Source of the DNA: Sclerotinia nivalis
Taxonomy: Eukaryota; Ascomycota; Leotiomycetes; Helotiales; Sclerotiniaceae
Direction: 5' to 3'
NCBI GenBank assembly: GCA_029531795.1
Contig: JAPEIS010000015.1
Location: 1,364,001 to 1,428,000, forward strand
Length of the DNA: 64,000 bases
The translations under genes were made by a program, and so were the position numbers. A model generated the notes under the pieces. It saw only the letters and a program-made list of their open reading frames with translations, did not search any database and was not told the origin of the DNA. Shown one piece after another: positions 1 through 12,400 of this stretch (positions are counted from its first letter, which is position 1; each line of letters begins with the position of its first letter).

Positions 1-641
1 TCCGAAACACCTTTCTCGCGCCCCTCGCTGCCCAGACAGCCGACACTATAACCGGCCCCAACATCCTCAAAGTCCGCACCTTTTCCTCCCGCCTATCAGT
101 CGAAAAAAATCGCAAAAAACCCATCTCCAACGCTCTCGCGAAGATCGTTTCCACATCCTTTTTCTTTCCCCTCACCGGTCGTTTCTTTATCCATCTCAAA
201 GCCTACGGTTCAAACTCCTCTTCCAATATAGCATTTCAACCCTATCTCCTTAGTCTCTTCCTCAAAACCCTCAGTATAATCCTTCATTCTTCAGGTCAAT
301 CAACACTAAGTCTTCCGCAAATGACGAGCGAATTTTGGGATCTTTGTCTTAGCTTGCGTACACAGGCGATTTCGGATGTAGTGGTACAAGAAGCGTTGTT
401 GTTTTCTTTTATGACGATATTGGAGATTAATGAAGGGGATCTCAGGGGACTAGCGGAAAGACATGGAAGGGAATTATTGGAGACGAGAGAATGGGTGGAT
501 GGAGTTTTCAGAGGGATTGGGGCAGGAAGTGAGGAAGATGAGAGGAGGAGGTTATTGGCGGCGGGGGTGCTGGTTAGGATTGGGGAGTGTGTGGAGAAGT
601 GGCAGAGGCTTATGGTGGGTGATGTGGTGGGGTTCACGTAG
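1..641 (+). CDS. TEL2: TEL2 family telomere length regulation / TTT complex protein, C-terminal part (5' truncated)
   Basis: The reading frame is open from base 3 to the stop at 639-641 without an intron and gives about 212 residues. Sequence features typical of the Tel2 C-terminus are a segment NTFLAPLAAQTADTI, then SNALAKIVSTSFFFPLTGRF, and near the end a helix with LLAAGVLVRIGE. Tel2 is the scaffold of the Tel2-Tti1-Tti2 complex, which with Hsp90 stabilises PIKK kinases (TOR, ATM/ATR class). The start lies outside the window, so domain order cannot be checked. The gene converges on the monooxygenase downstream. A shorter model starting at 321 would miss clearly conserved upstream residues. 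Family assignment rests on recognition of the motif pattern, without a database search. Confidence 0.72.
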   Translation, partial: RNTFLAPLAAQTADTITGPNILKVRTFSSRLSVEKNRKKPISNALAKIVSTSFFFPLTGRFFIHLKAYGSNSSSNIAFQPYLLSLFLKTLSIILHSSGQSTLSLPQMTSEFWDLCLSLRTQAISDVVVQEALLFSFMTILEINEGDLRGLAERHGRELLETREWVDGVFRGIGAGSEEDERRRLLAAGVLVRIGECVEKWQRLMVGDVVGFT

Positions 642-988
642 ATGGGAGGTTTTGAGAGATGGTTTCTTGTTGCTCTATTTGCGTGAGCTAGCCCCAGATA
701 GTTCCAGACAGGACAGTCAAATATGTCATATCATACCCTTTTATGAATATAAACCTGCTTGTTATCATATCGAAAGTCTTTAAATTCCATGTGAATAGCA
801 AAAGCTTAAACGTGATCCCATTTCGAAAGGTCCTTCTCGTCGCTGAGATCCCTACACACTTGTCTATCCTATGTAAGCGAAAGATATATATTGTTATCAT
901 GACGGCCTAGTAGCTATCTATAATCCTTTTCTCTTAAACTTTTCGGACAACATATAGAGACCTCTATACCATAACGATAACATCACTA
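642..988. other. Convergent 3' intergenic region between TEL2 and the monooxygenase
   Basis: This stretch is AT-rich and non-coding and must hold the 3' UTRs and poly(A) signals of both convergent genes. I see no RNA gene or repeat in it. Confidence 0.5.
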
Positions 989-2489
989 TCACAGCCCCTT
1001 TTCAAAGATTGCCCTCTCACCTCGCATTCCCATAATCGCCCTCGCCTCCTCCAACTGCGACCCCAAATCTTCATCCCAAATCCACCTAGTCCTTTCCCTC
1101 AACCTCTCCTTCATACCCTCTATATCCATAACTCCATCCGCACCCCCCACCACCCCCTCATTCTCAAACTCATAAAGTTCCGCTGCCTCCCTACTCGTCT
1201 TCACAACCTTCTGACTCCTTGGCCTCCTGACTTGATCATACGCCCTAAACGCGCTCTCAATATCTCTCACCTTCATACAATCCCCTAGTAAATTACTCAA
1301 AATAAACGCATCTTCAATAGCTTGTCCAGCACCAGCTCCTTGATGGGGCGTACTAGCATGAGCTGCGTCGCCGAGGAGGACTAGTCGGCCTTTGTAGTAT
1401 GTGGGAGCGGGGAGATGGTCAAAGATGGCCCAGACGTCGGGTTTTTCCATAAGTGATAGGATGTGTTTTACGTCTTTGCCCCAGCCTTGAAAATCGGAGA
1501 ACATGTCTGATTCTTTCACTGGGAGAACCCATTTTTCGTTCTTCCATTTTCCGGATTTTTGGGTGCGAAATGCTACGACGTTCATTATGGCTCCTTTTTC
1601 GATGGGGAATGTTAGGACCTAGGGGAATATTAGTAGAATTTGAGGTGGCTGGGAAGGATACTTACGTGGCCCTGATGACCTAGGTACATTTGGCTATTTC
1701 TAGCCAACGATTCGCCAACAGCATCAATTGCCTTTTCCATCGGAATTAATCCCCTATATGCATATTTTCCACTGAAAACCGGTATAGTAGCCTCGTGATC
1801 ATCACCAAGAACTATATGTCTAGTTCTTGACTTAACACCATCACAACCAATCACCGCATCGGCCTCCGCCGTCGTCCCATCCTGAAAAGTCATTAATAAT
1901 CTATCTCCCTTCTCTTCTACTTTCTCAACCCTCTTACCAAACTGGGCGTTCTCCTCTGGAACCAACTTGACTAATTCATCGAGGAAATGCGCTCTATGAA
2001 CTGAAGCTTGTCCACAACCTTTCACCACAACTTCGGTGAGAAATTCTCCTTCCTTGACTGGTGGTCCTTTTTTAAAACCTTTCCAACCTTCTTCCGCCAT
2101 ACCTATCCGGAAATCAAACCAGATGTCTCTTTCTTCTGGGGATCCATTCCTTGTTTCGCAATTTTCGAAACCGTGTTTAATACGTGGGTCTATTAACTCC
2201 ATTGCCCGAAGAGAATTAGGTCCAAACGATACTCCTGCACCCTATGAAATATGAGCTTCGAGGTAGGCCAAAAAGGAATGATATGATCATACAATTTCTG
2301 CAAATGCAGGTGCGGCTTCGTATACTGTGAATGGGATATTTTGTTTCAAGAGACCAATTGCCATGCATAAGCCACCGATACCTCCGCCTAGAATGTTGTT
2401 AGGTAGGGTTTATGTTGGGTCCTCGAATTCAACATACCGCAAATAGCGACGTGGAAAGAGTTTTTGGGTTGTTTGGATGTTGACATCAT
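989..2489 (-). CDS. FAD-dependent monooxygenase (salicylate hydroxylase-like, PF01494 type)
   Basis: Four exons on the minus strand: 2489-2438, 2387-2293, 2241-1666 and 1618-989. The introns are 50, 51 and 47 bp, all GT...AG. Spliced length is 1353 nt, giving 450 residues. The N-terminus reads HVAICGGGIGGL, a Rossmann FAD-binding GxGxxG. GCDGVKS lies near residue 181 (the DG motif) and GDAAHA near 324 (the second FAD/ribityl motif GDxxH), the three hallmarks of group A flavoprotein hydroxylases. Such enzymes use NAD(P)H and O2 to hydroxylate aromatic rings; the substrate cannot be read from sequence. The first exon is only 52 nt and was found because it restores the Rossmann motif across the first intron. 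Two Met codons stand in tandem at the start; I chose the outer one. The frame is intact and not RIP-damaged, although the transposon island begins about 420 bp upstream of the start. Confidence 0.88.
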
Positions 2490-2909
2490 AGATAACTATT
2501 GGGAGGGACTTCGGTTCGGGGTTTTATGAAGGGGTAGTGAGAAAATATAGGTATGATGCAACGGAAGACTTAGAAGCTGATTGAGATAGCAAAAGAAAGC
2601 GCCCTTCGAAGAGAAATTGAAGTATATATAGTGTGAAAAAATGTATCTACCTGAGAGTATAATTACCTAGTGTAACACATGAGACCTACCACCAGTATGA
2701 CGTCAAATTTGACGAGGATATCGGGGGCGACGCTTGTCAAACTCCCCGCAGTAACACATTTATCTTACTCAATTATCAATAGTTTGGGAATCATACACCA
2801 CTGTTAAGTCCCAATCCAGCCTCGGCATACAAAATCGGCATCAGATTTATAGTAATACGTTGGATCTTAGGGGTCGAAACCGGGGAGATAAGACTGCCCG
2901 GCAAGTCAA
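2490..2909. promoter_or_regulatory. Upstream region of the monooxygenase gene, up to the transposon island
   Basis: This is non-coding and of mixed base composition, and should hold the promoter of the minus-strand monooxygenase. I identify no specific operator. It is not visibly RIP-mutated, so it marks the last ordinary host DNA before the island. Confidence 0.45.
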
Positions 2910-2926
2910 ATCCGTGGAAGCGAAGT
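2910..2926. repeat. Left copy of the 17-bp direct repeat flanking the transposon island
   Basis: The word ATCCGTGGAAGCGAAGT occurs here and again at 38877-38893, exactly where AT-rich DNA stops on the other side. It is best read as a target-site duplication. Variable-length duplications of about 10-20 bp are typical of LINE retrotransposons and not of LTR elements, which give 4-6 bp. A (GT)9 run begins inside the last two bases. Confidence 0.75.
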
Positions 2927-3377
2927 GTGTGTGTGTGTGTGTTTTATTATTTAACGGCCGGAGGCCGGGGACGAAGTCCCCTTTCTCGTTGCATACTTTA
3001 TTGGGTCAAAGGCCGCCAAGGAGTTACTTTTGGGTTATGAATAATTATATATATAACTATATCTAAGAATTGAATGATTTGTAAGTGTATTTCTATAACT
3101 ACCGTAATCTTGTTTTTATTTTGTGATTTTTTAAAGGGATTACATAATATTATCAAATCTGTCAAACTGTAGTTGGTCTACTCTCGGCCCTGTGACTTTC
3201 CTAATACAATCGTTTATCCGAAAAAGAAAAATTTTTTTTTTTTTTTTTTTTAACAAAAGAAAATACAAAGGAAAAATTTCATTATTATCAATTTATTCAT
3301 CTTCGAGGATATTGTTATCCCTTGGGGGAAATATAAGATTTGATATCGGAGTAGATTCTAAAAAAAGGTATCGGGGG
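2927..3377 (-). mobile_element. Probable 3' end of the island-founding LINE, minus strand
   Basis: Read on the minus strand, this segment ends with a GC-rich hairpin-like stretch (GGGACTTCGTCCC then GGCCTCCGGCC), TTAAATAATAAAA and a run of AC dinucleotides directly before the 17-bp repeat. A simple-sequence tail next to the target duplication is what a LINE 3' end would show. No coding frame is recognisable. A T-run of about 22 lies at 3230-3251. The link to the LINE body at 35-38.9 kb is inferred from orientation, from the matching flanking repeat, and because P1 begins abruptly at 3378. The part from 3100 to 3377 could instead belong to another unknown element. Confidence 0.45.
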
Positions 3378-3635
3378 TGTGACGATGGTCTTAATTCAAG
3401 GCATGATAGAATGAATCAATTAATCTATACTAGAGAATAACAAATTACCATACCAAATACAATAGAGTTGAGTCTTTTATGGTCTCTTTGAAGGGGATCA
3501 AAACCCTAAGCGAATACAAAGTAAAATAAATGAAATAATAATCTAAAGCATTTTGATTTTTTCGGAGGGGATCAAAAGTTGAAAGAATGGTCTAAGGTAT
3601 TTATGGTATAATAGAATAACAGGATCGTTATATCA
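3378..3635 (-). repeat. 3' LTR of gypsy element P1 (258 bp)
   Basis: It begins TGTGACGATGG and ends ATCGTTATATCA on the plus strand, so it has TG...CA ends in either orientation. A second copy of identical length lies at 19750-20007. P1 is read on the minus strand, so this is its 3' LTR. Confidence 0.85.
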
Positions 3636-3664
3636 CCCCCTTCTCAAAGAAAACAGGTTTGCTT

Positions 3665-4909
3665 TTAAGTCTTTCTCCTAATCTTTCGTATTGGCGAAAT
3701 AGGTTTTTGTTTTATTAATATAGCTTTTCTTTTCTTTTGTGATATATTGAGAATAGAATTGTTGTCGTTGTTTTCAATTTCGATAGGCTTTGTGAAGGCC
3801 TTTTTTATCGGAGTTGAAGGGGTTTTCGCGGATTGCCTGGTTTTATGTGTATGATCCGATATATCGAATACTATATCCAATGTAATAGTATTGTGATAAC
3901 GAAGAGATTCATTATCGAATCGGTTTAATGTAGTACCAATTTCTCTTTCTTTATATTTTTCGAGGAGGCTATAAGGCAATATAATAAGTCCTTTATTTTT
4001 CATGAAAGAAAGGGTATAGGAGGGGTAGGGGACATCATTTTTGGAATTGATGAATGTCTGTGTATACTTTATATCAATCGTAGCGGGTTCCGGAATTCGA
4101 TTTCTATTGCTTCCATCTTTATGATCGTACCGCTGAAAACGCTCGATGATAGTAGTATTCAGGGTTCGGTATGTATTAATACTGTTAGTCACTGTAATTA
4201 CGATGCGGGCGAGTTTGGATACGAGAGTAGTATTCGTTTGTTATTTTGGATGAGCTTCAATAAACAACTTTAAAGCTAACGTTTTGCTTTGAATGCAGAT
4301 GGCTAGTCTTTTTTGCGAGAGTTCGATATCGAGTCTTGTGTGTTTGCCTCTATTGATTATTTCGATGAATTTCGTATATTTTTTGTTTGTATCTTTTTTT
4401 ATTATATCCAATTGTTTATAAAATTGTCTCGTTCTTTCGAATACATCGAAGCGATGGACAAAATCTTCGAGATCGATACCAGCTTGTACAGTTTGTGTTT
4501 TGGTTATATCGATCATTTGTGCTGTATCAATGATAGGTATGTTTAAATGATTTTCGATAAAGTCGATGATATTAAAGAAATATATTTCTATGTTGTTCGG
4601 AGATGCGATTATTTGGGAGCTCTTGTTTTGCTCAGGAGAAGGGCGGCCAGCATTTTCTATCACAAAAGGAGGTATAGCAAATCTCGAAAAGGGAAAGGCG
4701 GAAGAAGAGAAACAATCGTTGGCGGGATTATTTGAAAACGAAACCGCAGCAGCTCTTCGAAACGAATTGAATAGATTTCCTAGAAAATTTATAATAAAAA
4801 AGATATTTTTCAATAAATTGAATCGATTTGATAAAAATATAATTATTGTATATTGAATAAAATAATAATAAAAAAAGAAAAGGAGCAAAATAAAAATCAA
4901 AGTAAACAA
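3665..4909 (-). pseudogene. Accessory ORF of gypsy family P (copy in P1), unknown function
   Basis: Two open stretches (4909-4241 and 4192-3665) lie in the same frame. They are separated by one in-frame TAA that looks like a RIP product of CAA, plus a few codons. Together they encode about 400 residues after pol and before the 3' LTR, in a different frame from the chromodomain. The same ORF is present in P2 (about 21272-20109). The predicted protein has a Ser/Pro-rich start, a helical charged middle part and a basic end (KKRKA, PIRKIRRKT). I recognise no domain: it lacks gag, protease, RT or integrase motifs, and I see no env-like signal peptide with a transmembrane anchor. The true start is uncertain because Met codons may have been mutated. 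Confidence 0.6.
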
Positions 4910-4959
4910 ACAAACAACAGAAAAAACAAAAACAACAATAGATGATTTTTTGAAATGAA

Positions 4960-5463
4960 TTATAATTTAGATGCAACCTCCTTTTCGAAAAAAAGAAAAG
5001 CAAACAAATAATTCTGTTTTATAGCTCTATTTATAGATTTACTATCTGCGAATTTATTGTAGTCGTTGTTACCATTCTCCCAGGCTCTTATCCATTCAGG
5101 AAGGTGATTAGGAGGTTCTACAGTTTCAGGATATTGAATATGGAACTCCTGTATCTTATGCAGAGCGTACATGATGTCGGAACAGTAATACTACACAGGA
5201 TCGTCGTTATATCCTATCCATTTTACTTTGTATCGGACCTATCTGCGGAGGAGTTTCGATACTAGGATCTGCTGCACTTCGAATTCCGCATCTACCGCTA
5301 TTACAATAAATGAAGGAGGTTTGATATATTGTCCGGGAATTGGGTTTCTTATAGCTTTTCGTAATTTATTAGGGGAAAAGATTTTATAGATTTGCATACT
5401 TTCAGGAAGATCTAATCGATACAAATAACCGATTTTTTCGAATATACAGTATAATCCGGCCAT
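4960..5463 (-). pseudogene. P1 integrase C-terminal domain and chromodomain remnant
   Basis: The 74-residue open stretch 5463-5239 contains YRLDLPESMQIYKIFSPNKLRK, the typical C-terminal domain of chromovirus integrases, followed by FEVQQIL and, in the next stretch, RYKVKWIGYNDDP and a Pro-rich tail with PNHLPEWIRAWENG. That is a chromodomain in which the expected Trp before YP has become a stop. Chromodomains of this class can bind methylated H3K9. Confidence 0.75.
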
Positions 5464-6161
5464 CTACAGATCGAGCTTGCAATTAGGCCTTTCTATAATA
5501 AAGTTTCTAATAATTACATACACTTCGTTTCCTACTTGGAAATCGATAGATCATCGATAATAATTGATATCCTTTATCTTCTTTTGTTGAACCTTAGAAA
5601 AGATATCCTTAGCCACCTTCCAAACCTCATACATACATTTAAAAAAAGCCTGCATATCAGTATAGTTCAACTTTTCCGTAGCTGTATAAGGAGTATTAGA
5701 AAGGAATCTATCTCAATCGAAAAAAGTAATTGAAGAATATCCATTTTGAAGCTCGAAAGAGAACATTCCCAAGCTTTTGTAGAGTATAATAAGTTACACA
5801 TAATCCATTATACACAAGAATTCCGACCAATTGTCTTGATAGTAATTGATATAGGATTGAAATCGTTGATCCAAATACTGATTTATGATTTCGGTTTATC
5901 CATCTGTTTGAGGATGGTAGACTGTAAACAATTTTAATTTGATGCCTAGGATTCGTATGAATTCGTTTCAGAAACTGGAAATGAATTGTAGATCTTTATC
6001 GAATGTAATAATAATTAAAACACCTTTCCAACAATAGATATAGTTTAGATATAATAAAACCATTTCCCAGGCGATCGTAGTATAATAGCAAGGGATACAT
6101 ATTGATTGCTTCAATAACCTATCGATAACCACAAAAACATTATCATATCCGTATTTATCCT

Positions 6162-6324
6162 TGTTACGGGTTCATCTCCCTTCACCTGCACGTGATCATG
6201 TGTGCCTTAGGCACACATGCATACACTCACTTCTATATAGTCAGGTCACCTTCTTGACCTTCTTCTCCTCCTTGTAGTATAACAATAGATCAAATCTATA
6301 TATACCTTTTCCCTTACCATGATA
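6162..6324 (+). repeat. 5' LTR of element Q (163 bp)
   Basis: It starts TGTTACGGGTTCATC and ends TTACCATGATA. The final TA is probably a RIP-mutated CA. It keeps more G and C than the 3' LTR at 13039-13201, and the aligned differences are nearly all transitions. Confidence 0.88.
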
Positions 6325-6604
6325 GTTTGTACTATTCTTTCAAAGGCTCCATCACTTTATGAAGTGATCTGGTCTTGCCAAATCATCTGCAAACTTCTGT
6401 GTCTATTTTCGATTGCTTTCGCACCATCGTAATTCGTCTGCTTTTGTACAATCGCATTTCTTATCTACTTTTACACAGCTTTTGATCCCTGATTGCTTTT
6501 GTACAATTATATTTATTCGCAAACTTCTGTATCTGTTTTTTGATTGCTTTATATAATCACAAATTCCCTATCGATTATTTTGTATAATCGTAATTCTTTT
6601 TACA

Positions 6605-7950
6605 ATGGCTTTTGATTCTACACCCACTGGTAATACAACTCCTACTTCTATCGAAGGAATTCGTATCGAAATCCAACAAATCTTCGACCAATGGCCTACT
6701 ATTACATAAATCCTAACAGAATTGGATACTTCAGTGATACCAAACCTCGTTGCCAATCCTAACGAACAAACTGTTTACCTGAATCATATTTTCTCTATCA
6801 TCGAAAATCGTTTTACTATTCAAACTACCCATATCGCCATTCAAACAAATAAGATCGAGGAATTCAAAACGGAAAACATCGAACTTCTTCGCACTCTAAT
6901 CGGTAAACAAGTTCAGCTGAATACCGATAGTACTACCACTAACTAGAAACCAATCATTCCCTACCAAACTCAAAAGAACCCGTCCGTTTTTAAAAACGAA
7001 AGATCTAATATTCTTACCCAACAAAAAGACTATCAATCCTGGAAGTTAGATTTGCAACTTTGTTGGATGGTCGATTTACAACTTTTTGACTCCGAACAAA
7101 AGAAGATTAGTTATGCTATTAGTCTTTTCGATAATCAAACACAATAAAAATGTATTACAGATATTACTAGATTCATTAACGATCCCATTTGCTTCGATTC
7201 TACTATTTCGTTTTTGGCCAAATTGAACAAATTATATATCTTTGTGGATATCGAAAGAAAAGCCTTGTTCAAATTCGACAAGCTTTCTATAAATCCAAAG
7301 GAATCCTTTTCGGTTTTCTTCTCTACATTATCTCATCTTGCTAACTCTTGTTACAAATCTGATCACGAGATTGTTAACACAATAAAGCAAAAGGTTACAG
7401 CCCCCCTTCGAACTTTGATCATTGATGATTCGAATCCCTACACAACCAATGATATTGATAGTTAACAAAAGAAATTCTTTACTTGAAATCAGAATCTTCG
7501 TAATGCTGAATATTATAACAAAAATTCTGGTAAAACATCTATTGCTGATAGTGATCCTATAAATTTCGATATAATGAAACAAAAAAGATAACAGAAAAAG
7601 AATCTGCAAAATAAGAAAAAGAAGTTTAATCTTATAGTTTCTTGTAATTATTGTAGTAGGATCGGTTATCTTTAGATTGATTGTTATATTATTTATGATA
7701 TCAATAGTAATCTTCTTTCTGACAAACAAACTTCTGTTAATACCTTTTCCAATCGCAATACTACTGTTTTAACTAATCCAGCCCTCGATCAATATACTAT
7801 TGTTCCGGCTTTTCGAAGTATTAATAAGTTTAATAATAATCGCAATGGATTTCGAAAAGAATATACTGATAATTGGGTACAAAACCAACAGCATTTGAAT
7901 CAAGTATAATGGTAAGATTATATCGAACCAAAGAAGGTTGTTTCTATATT
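6605..7950 (+). pseudogene. gag of element Q, broken
   Basis: The frame begins MAFDSTPTGNTTP at 6605. It runs through several stops with an open stretch at 6722-6946 and another at 7214-7465, the latter containing the Ser-Tyr-Lys-rich capsid-like segment SHLANSCYKSD. A decayed CCHC-type knuckle (CNYCSRIGYL, DCY) follows near 7645-7690. A matching but equally decayed gag lies in Q' at about 32300-31000. Confidence 0.65.
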
Positions 7951-9419
7951 TAGTTCAATCAAGGAAAATCCCGAACAAAAAAAAGATTAACCTCTACGAA
8001 AAATCGTTTGTAAAGGAATACTAAAAGTAAAATGGTAAATCGAGAAATGGATAAATATAAGCTATTGCAATTCAACTCTATAAATAGCAAATCCCTACTT
8101 ATTAAAACTACTATATTCCCTATATATGAAAATCCTTTTATTGTTACAAATTTTATTAATAATAAATGTTTTAGAAAAACTTTTGTTGATTGTTCTTTTG
8201 TTTCCAAATACAATATTGAAATACAACTCTTATCTCACCTTCGCGAACTCCGATTTGCCGATAGAAAGATCGTCGACAGAATTACAGAATATTTTATAAT
8301 AGAAATCGTTATAAAAGATCATTATGAATATTGATCCTTTTATATTATCTAACTTTCATTAGAGATATTATTAATCTTTAATTTATTATAATTACAATAC
8401 TACAATTCTATTATCAATTAGACAGAGATAAATTTAATATTCTTTTCAAACTATTATGCTTCTAATTGTTTAATATATTATAATTCAGAGTCAGTTATTG
8501 TATCAACGATCCCATCTTTGATCAAGGAACAAAAGGATCTAGCAAAAGTTGTTCCACAATAGATCGCTAATGCTATCGAACCTTTAAATAAATTCCTTAC
8601 CGATCCTGATATAAAAGCTAAATGTATAGTTTATAAATATTGCTCTCTATATATCGAGGATTGTCCAAAGGACGATATCGATTATTCATTTATTCAAACA
8701 TTTTCTATTTTTAAAAGAACTTCTTATAAAAAACCTTCTATTGAAGAGATACCAAATGAAGATTATATATTACAATCTAACGATTCTTCTATTGATCTCG
8801 AATTTCAGTAAGGTCTGATGTTTGGTATAAATCATTATCGAACAAAGCGCTGCAGAGAATCAAATAATCAAATACAGATGATTCCCAATTGTTCATATCC
8901 AAAATCGATTTTAAAGATTGCAGATCGGCGTCGGCCTATTTACAATTCAAAAAATTATTTGTTTCTGCTTTTTATTAAGGAATTCTTTATATCTATTTAT
9001 AAAGATACAAATCCAAATATAAATGATATTCATTGATTACAAGCTTCTAACTTTATTTCGTTTTGTCAACAAGATAATATTCGGGTTATCCGATTAATAT
9101 AGAATGAATTGGATACTATACAGAAAACTGTTGAGTAAGATTATCTACAATAGATTACATTGTTTTCGATACTCATAGAAAAGGATTTTCGATCGATTTT
9201 ATAAGAGCAAAACAATATAATAGAGATACTCTCTAGAATCCCATTACAACTTTATGATTTTATATACGATTATTACAAGCTGCTTCATTTGCGAAAGATC
9301 TCTAAGACTGATATCGACAAATTTTTAACCAACAAATTTCCCCTTAATGATAATCAAATACAACAAAGGCTTTCCATATAATTACAAAACAAACTTTCTA
9401 TCTTCCTCCCACATTATAC

Positions 9420-12400
9420 AAATAAATTGCCGCCTCGTCGAATCTAGGATCACAAAATTGAATTGATACCCAATAAAAATCCACCTTATTTCAAAAACCA
9501 CTCTTTATCACCAATAGAATTGATAATAATGCATAAATAACTTAATAATAATCTCTCCAAAGAATTCATTCGGGAATCGAGATCGCAATACACCTCTCCT
9601 TTGTTATTGACTGCCAAACCGAAAAAGGGGATCCGCATTTATCAAGATTATCGAAGATTAAATAACATTACTATAAAGAATCGTTATCCATTGCCCATCA
9701 TTCGTAAAACACTAAACACTCTTTACAATACAAAAATTTACACCAAACTTGATATCATTACAACATTCAACAAATTGCAAATCGCCGAAAAAGATAAATA
9801 GAAAACTACATTCATTACTCGTTTTAATCTTTTTGAATCTCTGATTATATCTTTCGGTTTTTGCAATGCACCTGTATCGTTCCAACATTATATCAATTAT
9901 ACACTTTTCGACAAATTGAACAAGTATTGCACTATATATCTCGATAACATTCTAATCTATTCCGATAATCCTATAAAGCATAAAAAGCATATCCGTCAAG
10001 TAATTCAAAAGCTAATAGATACTAGATTACAGATTGATATTAACAAATACGAATTCGAAACCACAAAAACAAAGTATTTGAATCTTATCATTACAATCGA
10101 AAACATCGAAATGAATCAAGAAAAAATTACAGCTATTATATCTTAGGAATTGCCTTTATATATAAAGGATTTACAACGATTTCTCGATTTCACCAATTTC
10201 TATCGACGTTTTATAAAAAAAATTTCAAAGACTCGTCACTCTCTCAATAACCTCCTACAAAAGAATACTATATAGAATTAAACTATAGATCATATAAAGG
10301 CTTTTGACATTTTAAAAAAAGCTTTCACAATAACGCCGGTTTTAATATACTTTGATTACAAACAGAAAACTGTTTTGAAAACCGATATTTCCGATTGAAC
10401 TTCAAAAAAAGTTCTCTTGTAATACAATGATAATAACGTTTTACATCCAATCGTTTACTTTTCATCTAAACATACAACAATAGAATACAATTATAAGATC
10501 TACAACAAAGAACTATTCACTATTATCAAAACAATAGAAGAATAACATCCAGAACTCCAAAACTTACAAAAAAAGTTCGAGATTCTCATTGATTACAAAA
10601 ACCTCGAATATTTTATAACTACAAAAGCTCTCAATTAACAACAAATACAATAATCTGAATTTCTATCTCAATATAATTTCCATATAATCTATCGATTAGA
10701 AAACAAAGCTATTCGATCAAACACACTAAATAGAAAACACAAAAATCGACCATATCGCTCTAATCCAAACAATAAACATCTAAAAAATCAAAAACACATT
10801 ATCCTCCCTCAAAACCGTTTTGACAATAACCTTTATAAGGATTTGATTAAATATATCAATTTGACACTAATGAAAACAATAGTACCACTCCACAATCAAC
10901 CAATTGATATTTTAATCGATACAACATATACTAAATCCGATATCGTAAATCAACTTATCTCTACTTTTAACAATCCATCGATAACTAAATAGCCAAAAGA
11001 GCATCATAAAACCCTCTAAATCACTATACAAGATTGTTCAATCCAAAATAATAGAATTTACTACCAAGATAAGATTTGAATTCCACCAAACGATAAACTC
11101 AAACTTCAAATTATCTATCGAACTCATTCTTCTAATCCTACCGGCCATCCTAGTTGAACTAAAACGATCAATCTTATCTCTCGTACATACTAATAGCCTA
11201 ACATACATTTGGAGATCGCATCCTACATAAAGATCTGCGAACTTTGTACTCATACCAAATCGTCCAAATCGGCACCTCCCGGATTTTTGAAACTACTGTT
11301 TATCCCTTTTCATATATAGTCTGATATCTCAATCGACTATATTATACCACTCCCAAATTGCACTCGTTATAATTCTATCTATAAATATATCTTAGTGATA
11401 ATCTACAAACTAATCAAAATGAAACATTTTATCGATACATATATATTAACAACAAAAGAACTAATCGATACTTTTATCAATTACATCTATATACTTTATA
11501 AACTTCCGAACAATATCATTTCTGATCAAGGAACACAATTCGTATCAGGTTTCTAATTACAACTCTTAGAACAATTGGAAATTACCTTAAAACATTCTTC
11601 AGTTTTTCATCTTCAAACAGATGATCAAACTGAATGTATTAACTCAATTCTGGAGCAGTATTTACAAACTTTTGTTAACTATCATCAAAACGATTGATTG
11701 AATTGATTACCCTTAATCGAATTTGCATCCAATAATTTGATCTCTGAAACAATTGATTGTGTTACGATCACGCAACAGTTTCGTCAAAACAAGAAACCTA
11801 GACGGAGGCGTTCTCATTTCGAATCATCAGCGTAGGAACGTCATCGATCAGTTTGGAATGTTTAGTAAACAAGCTTCTTTGTATTGTTTATGAAAGGACA
11901 GGAATGGTGGCGAACTATAGGCGTTCTGATATCTCTTTATTGATTGAACTTAAAAGTAATAGTTTATTCATGATTAGAAAGGGTAATGAAAAGTTTGGGC
12001 TACGGTTTTACGACTAATTGATTCTTTGCCTATGTGATCTTAACAGATTGTTTACCTTTCTTTACCAATTACAACTTTAATCTATATCTAAGTATTGAAT
12101 CTAGTAAACCTTACCCATCGAATATAACTCTAACACAAAAACAAGAATTCTTTAAAAATAATAGAATCACAAATCATATAAAACATATCTTAAAGCAACT
12201 TCGTACTCTTACACAACAAACAATTACTACTTATAAGAACTATACTAATCATTACCATTCTAATTCATTTCGCTACACAACTAACCAGAAAGTCTTTGTC
12301 AATACCAAGAATATAAAGATTTCACACAAAACAAAAAAACTGAATAATAAATAAATCAACCCTTACAAGATTATCAAAGTTTATCCTCATATTTGTCTTG

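Noticed and set aside
11760..12045. Interpretation of the 286-bp repeat as a MITE
   Set aside because: The ends do form a 12-bp imperfect inverted repeat, but TG...CA termini plus two different 5-bp duplications fit an LTR better. Kept as an alternative.
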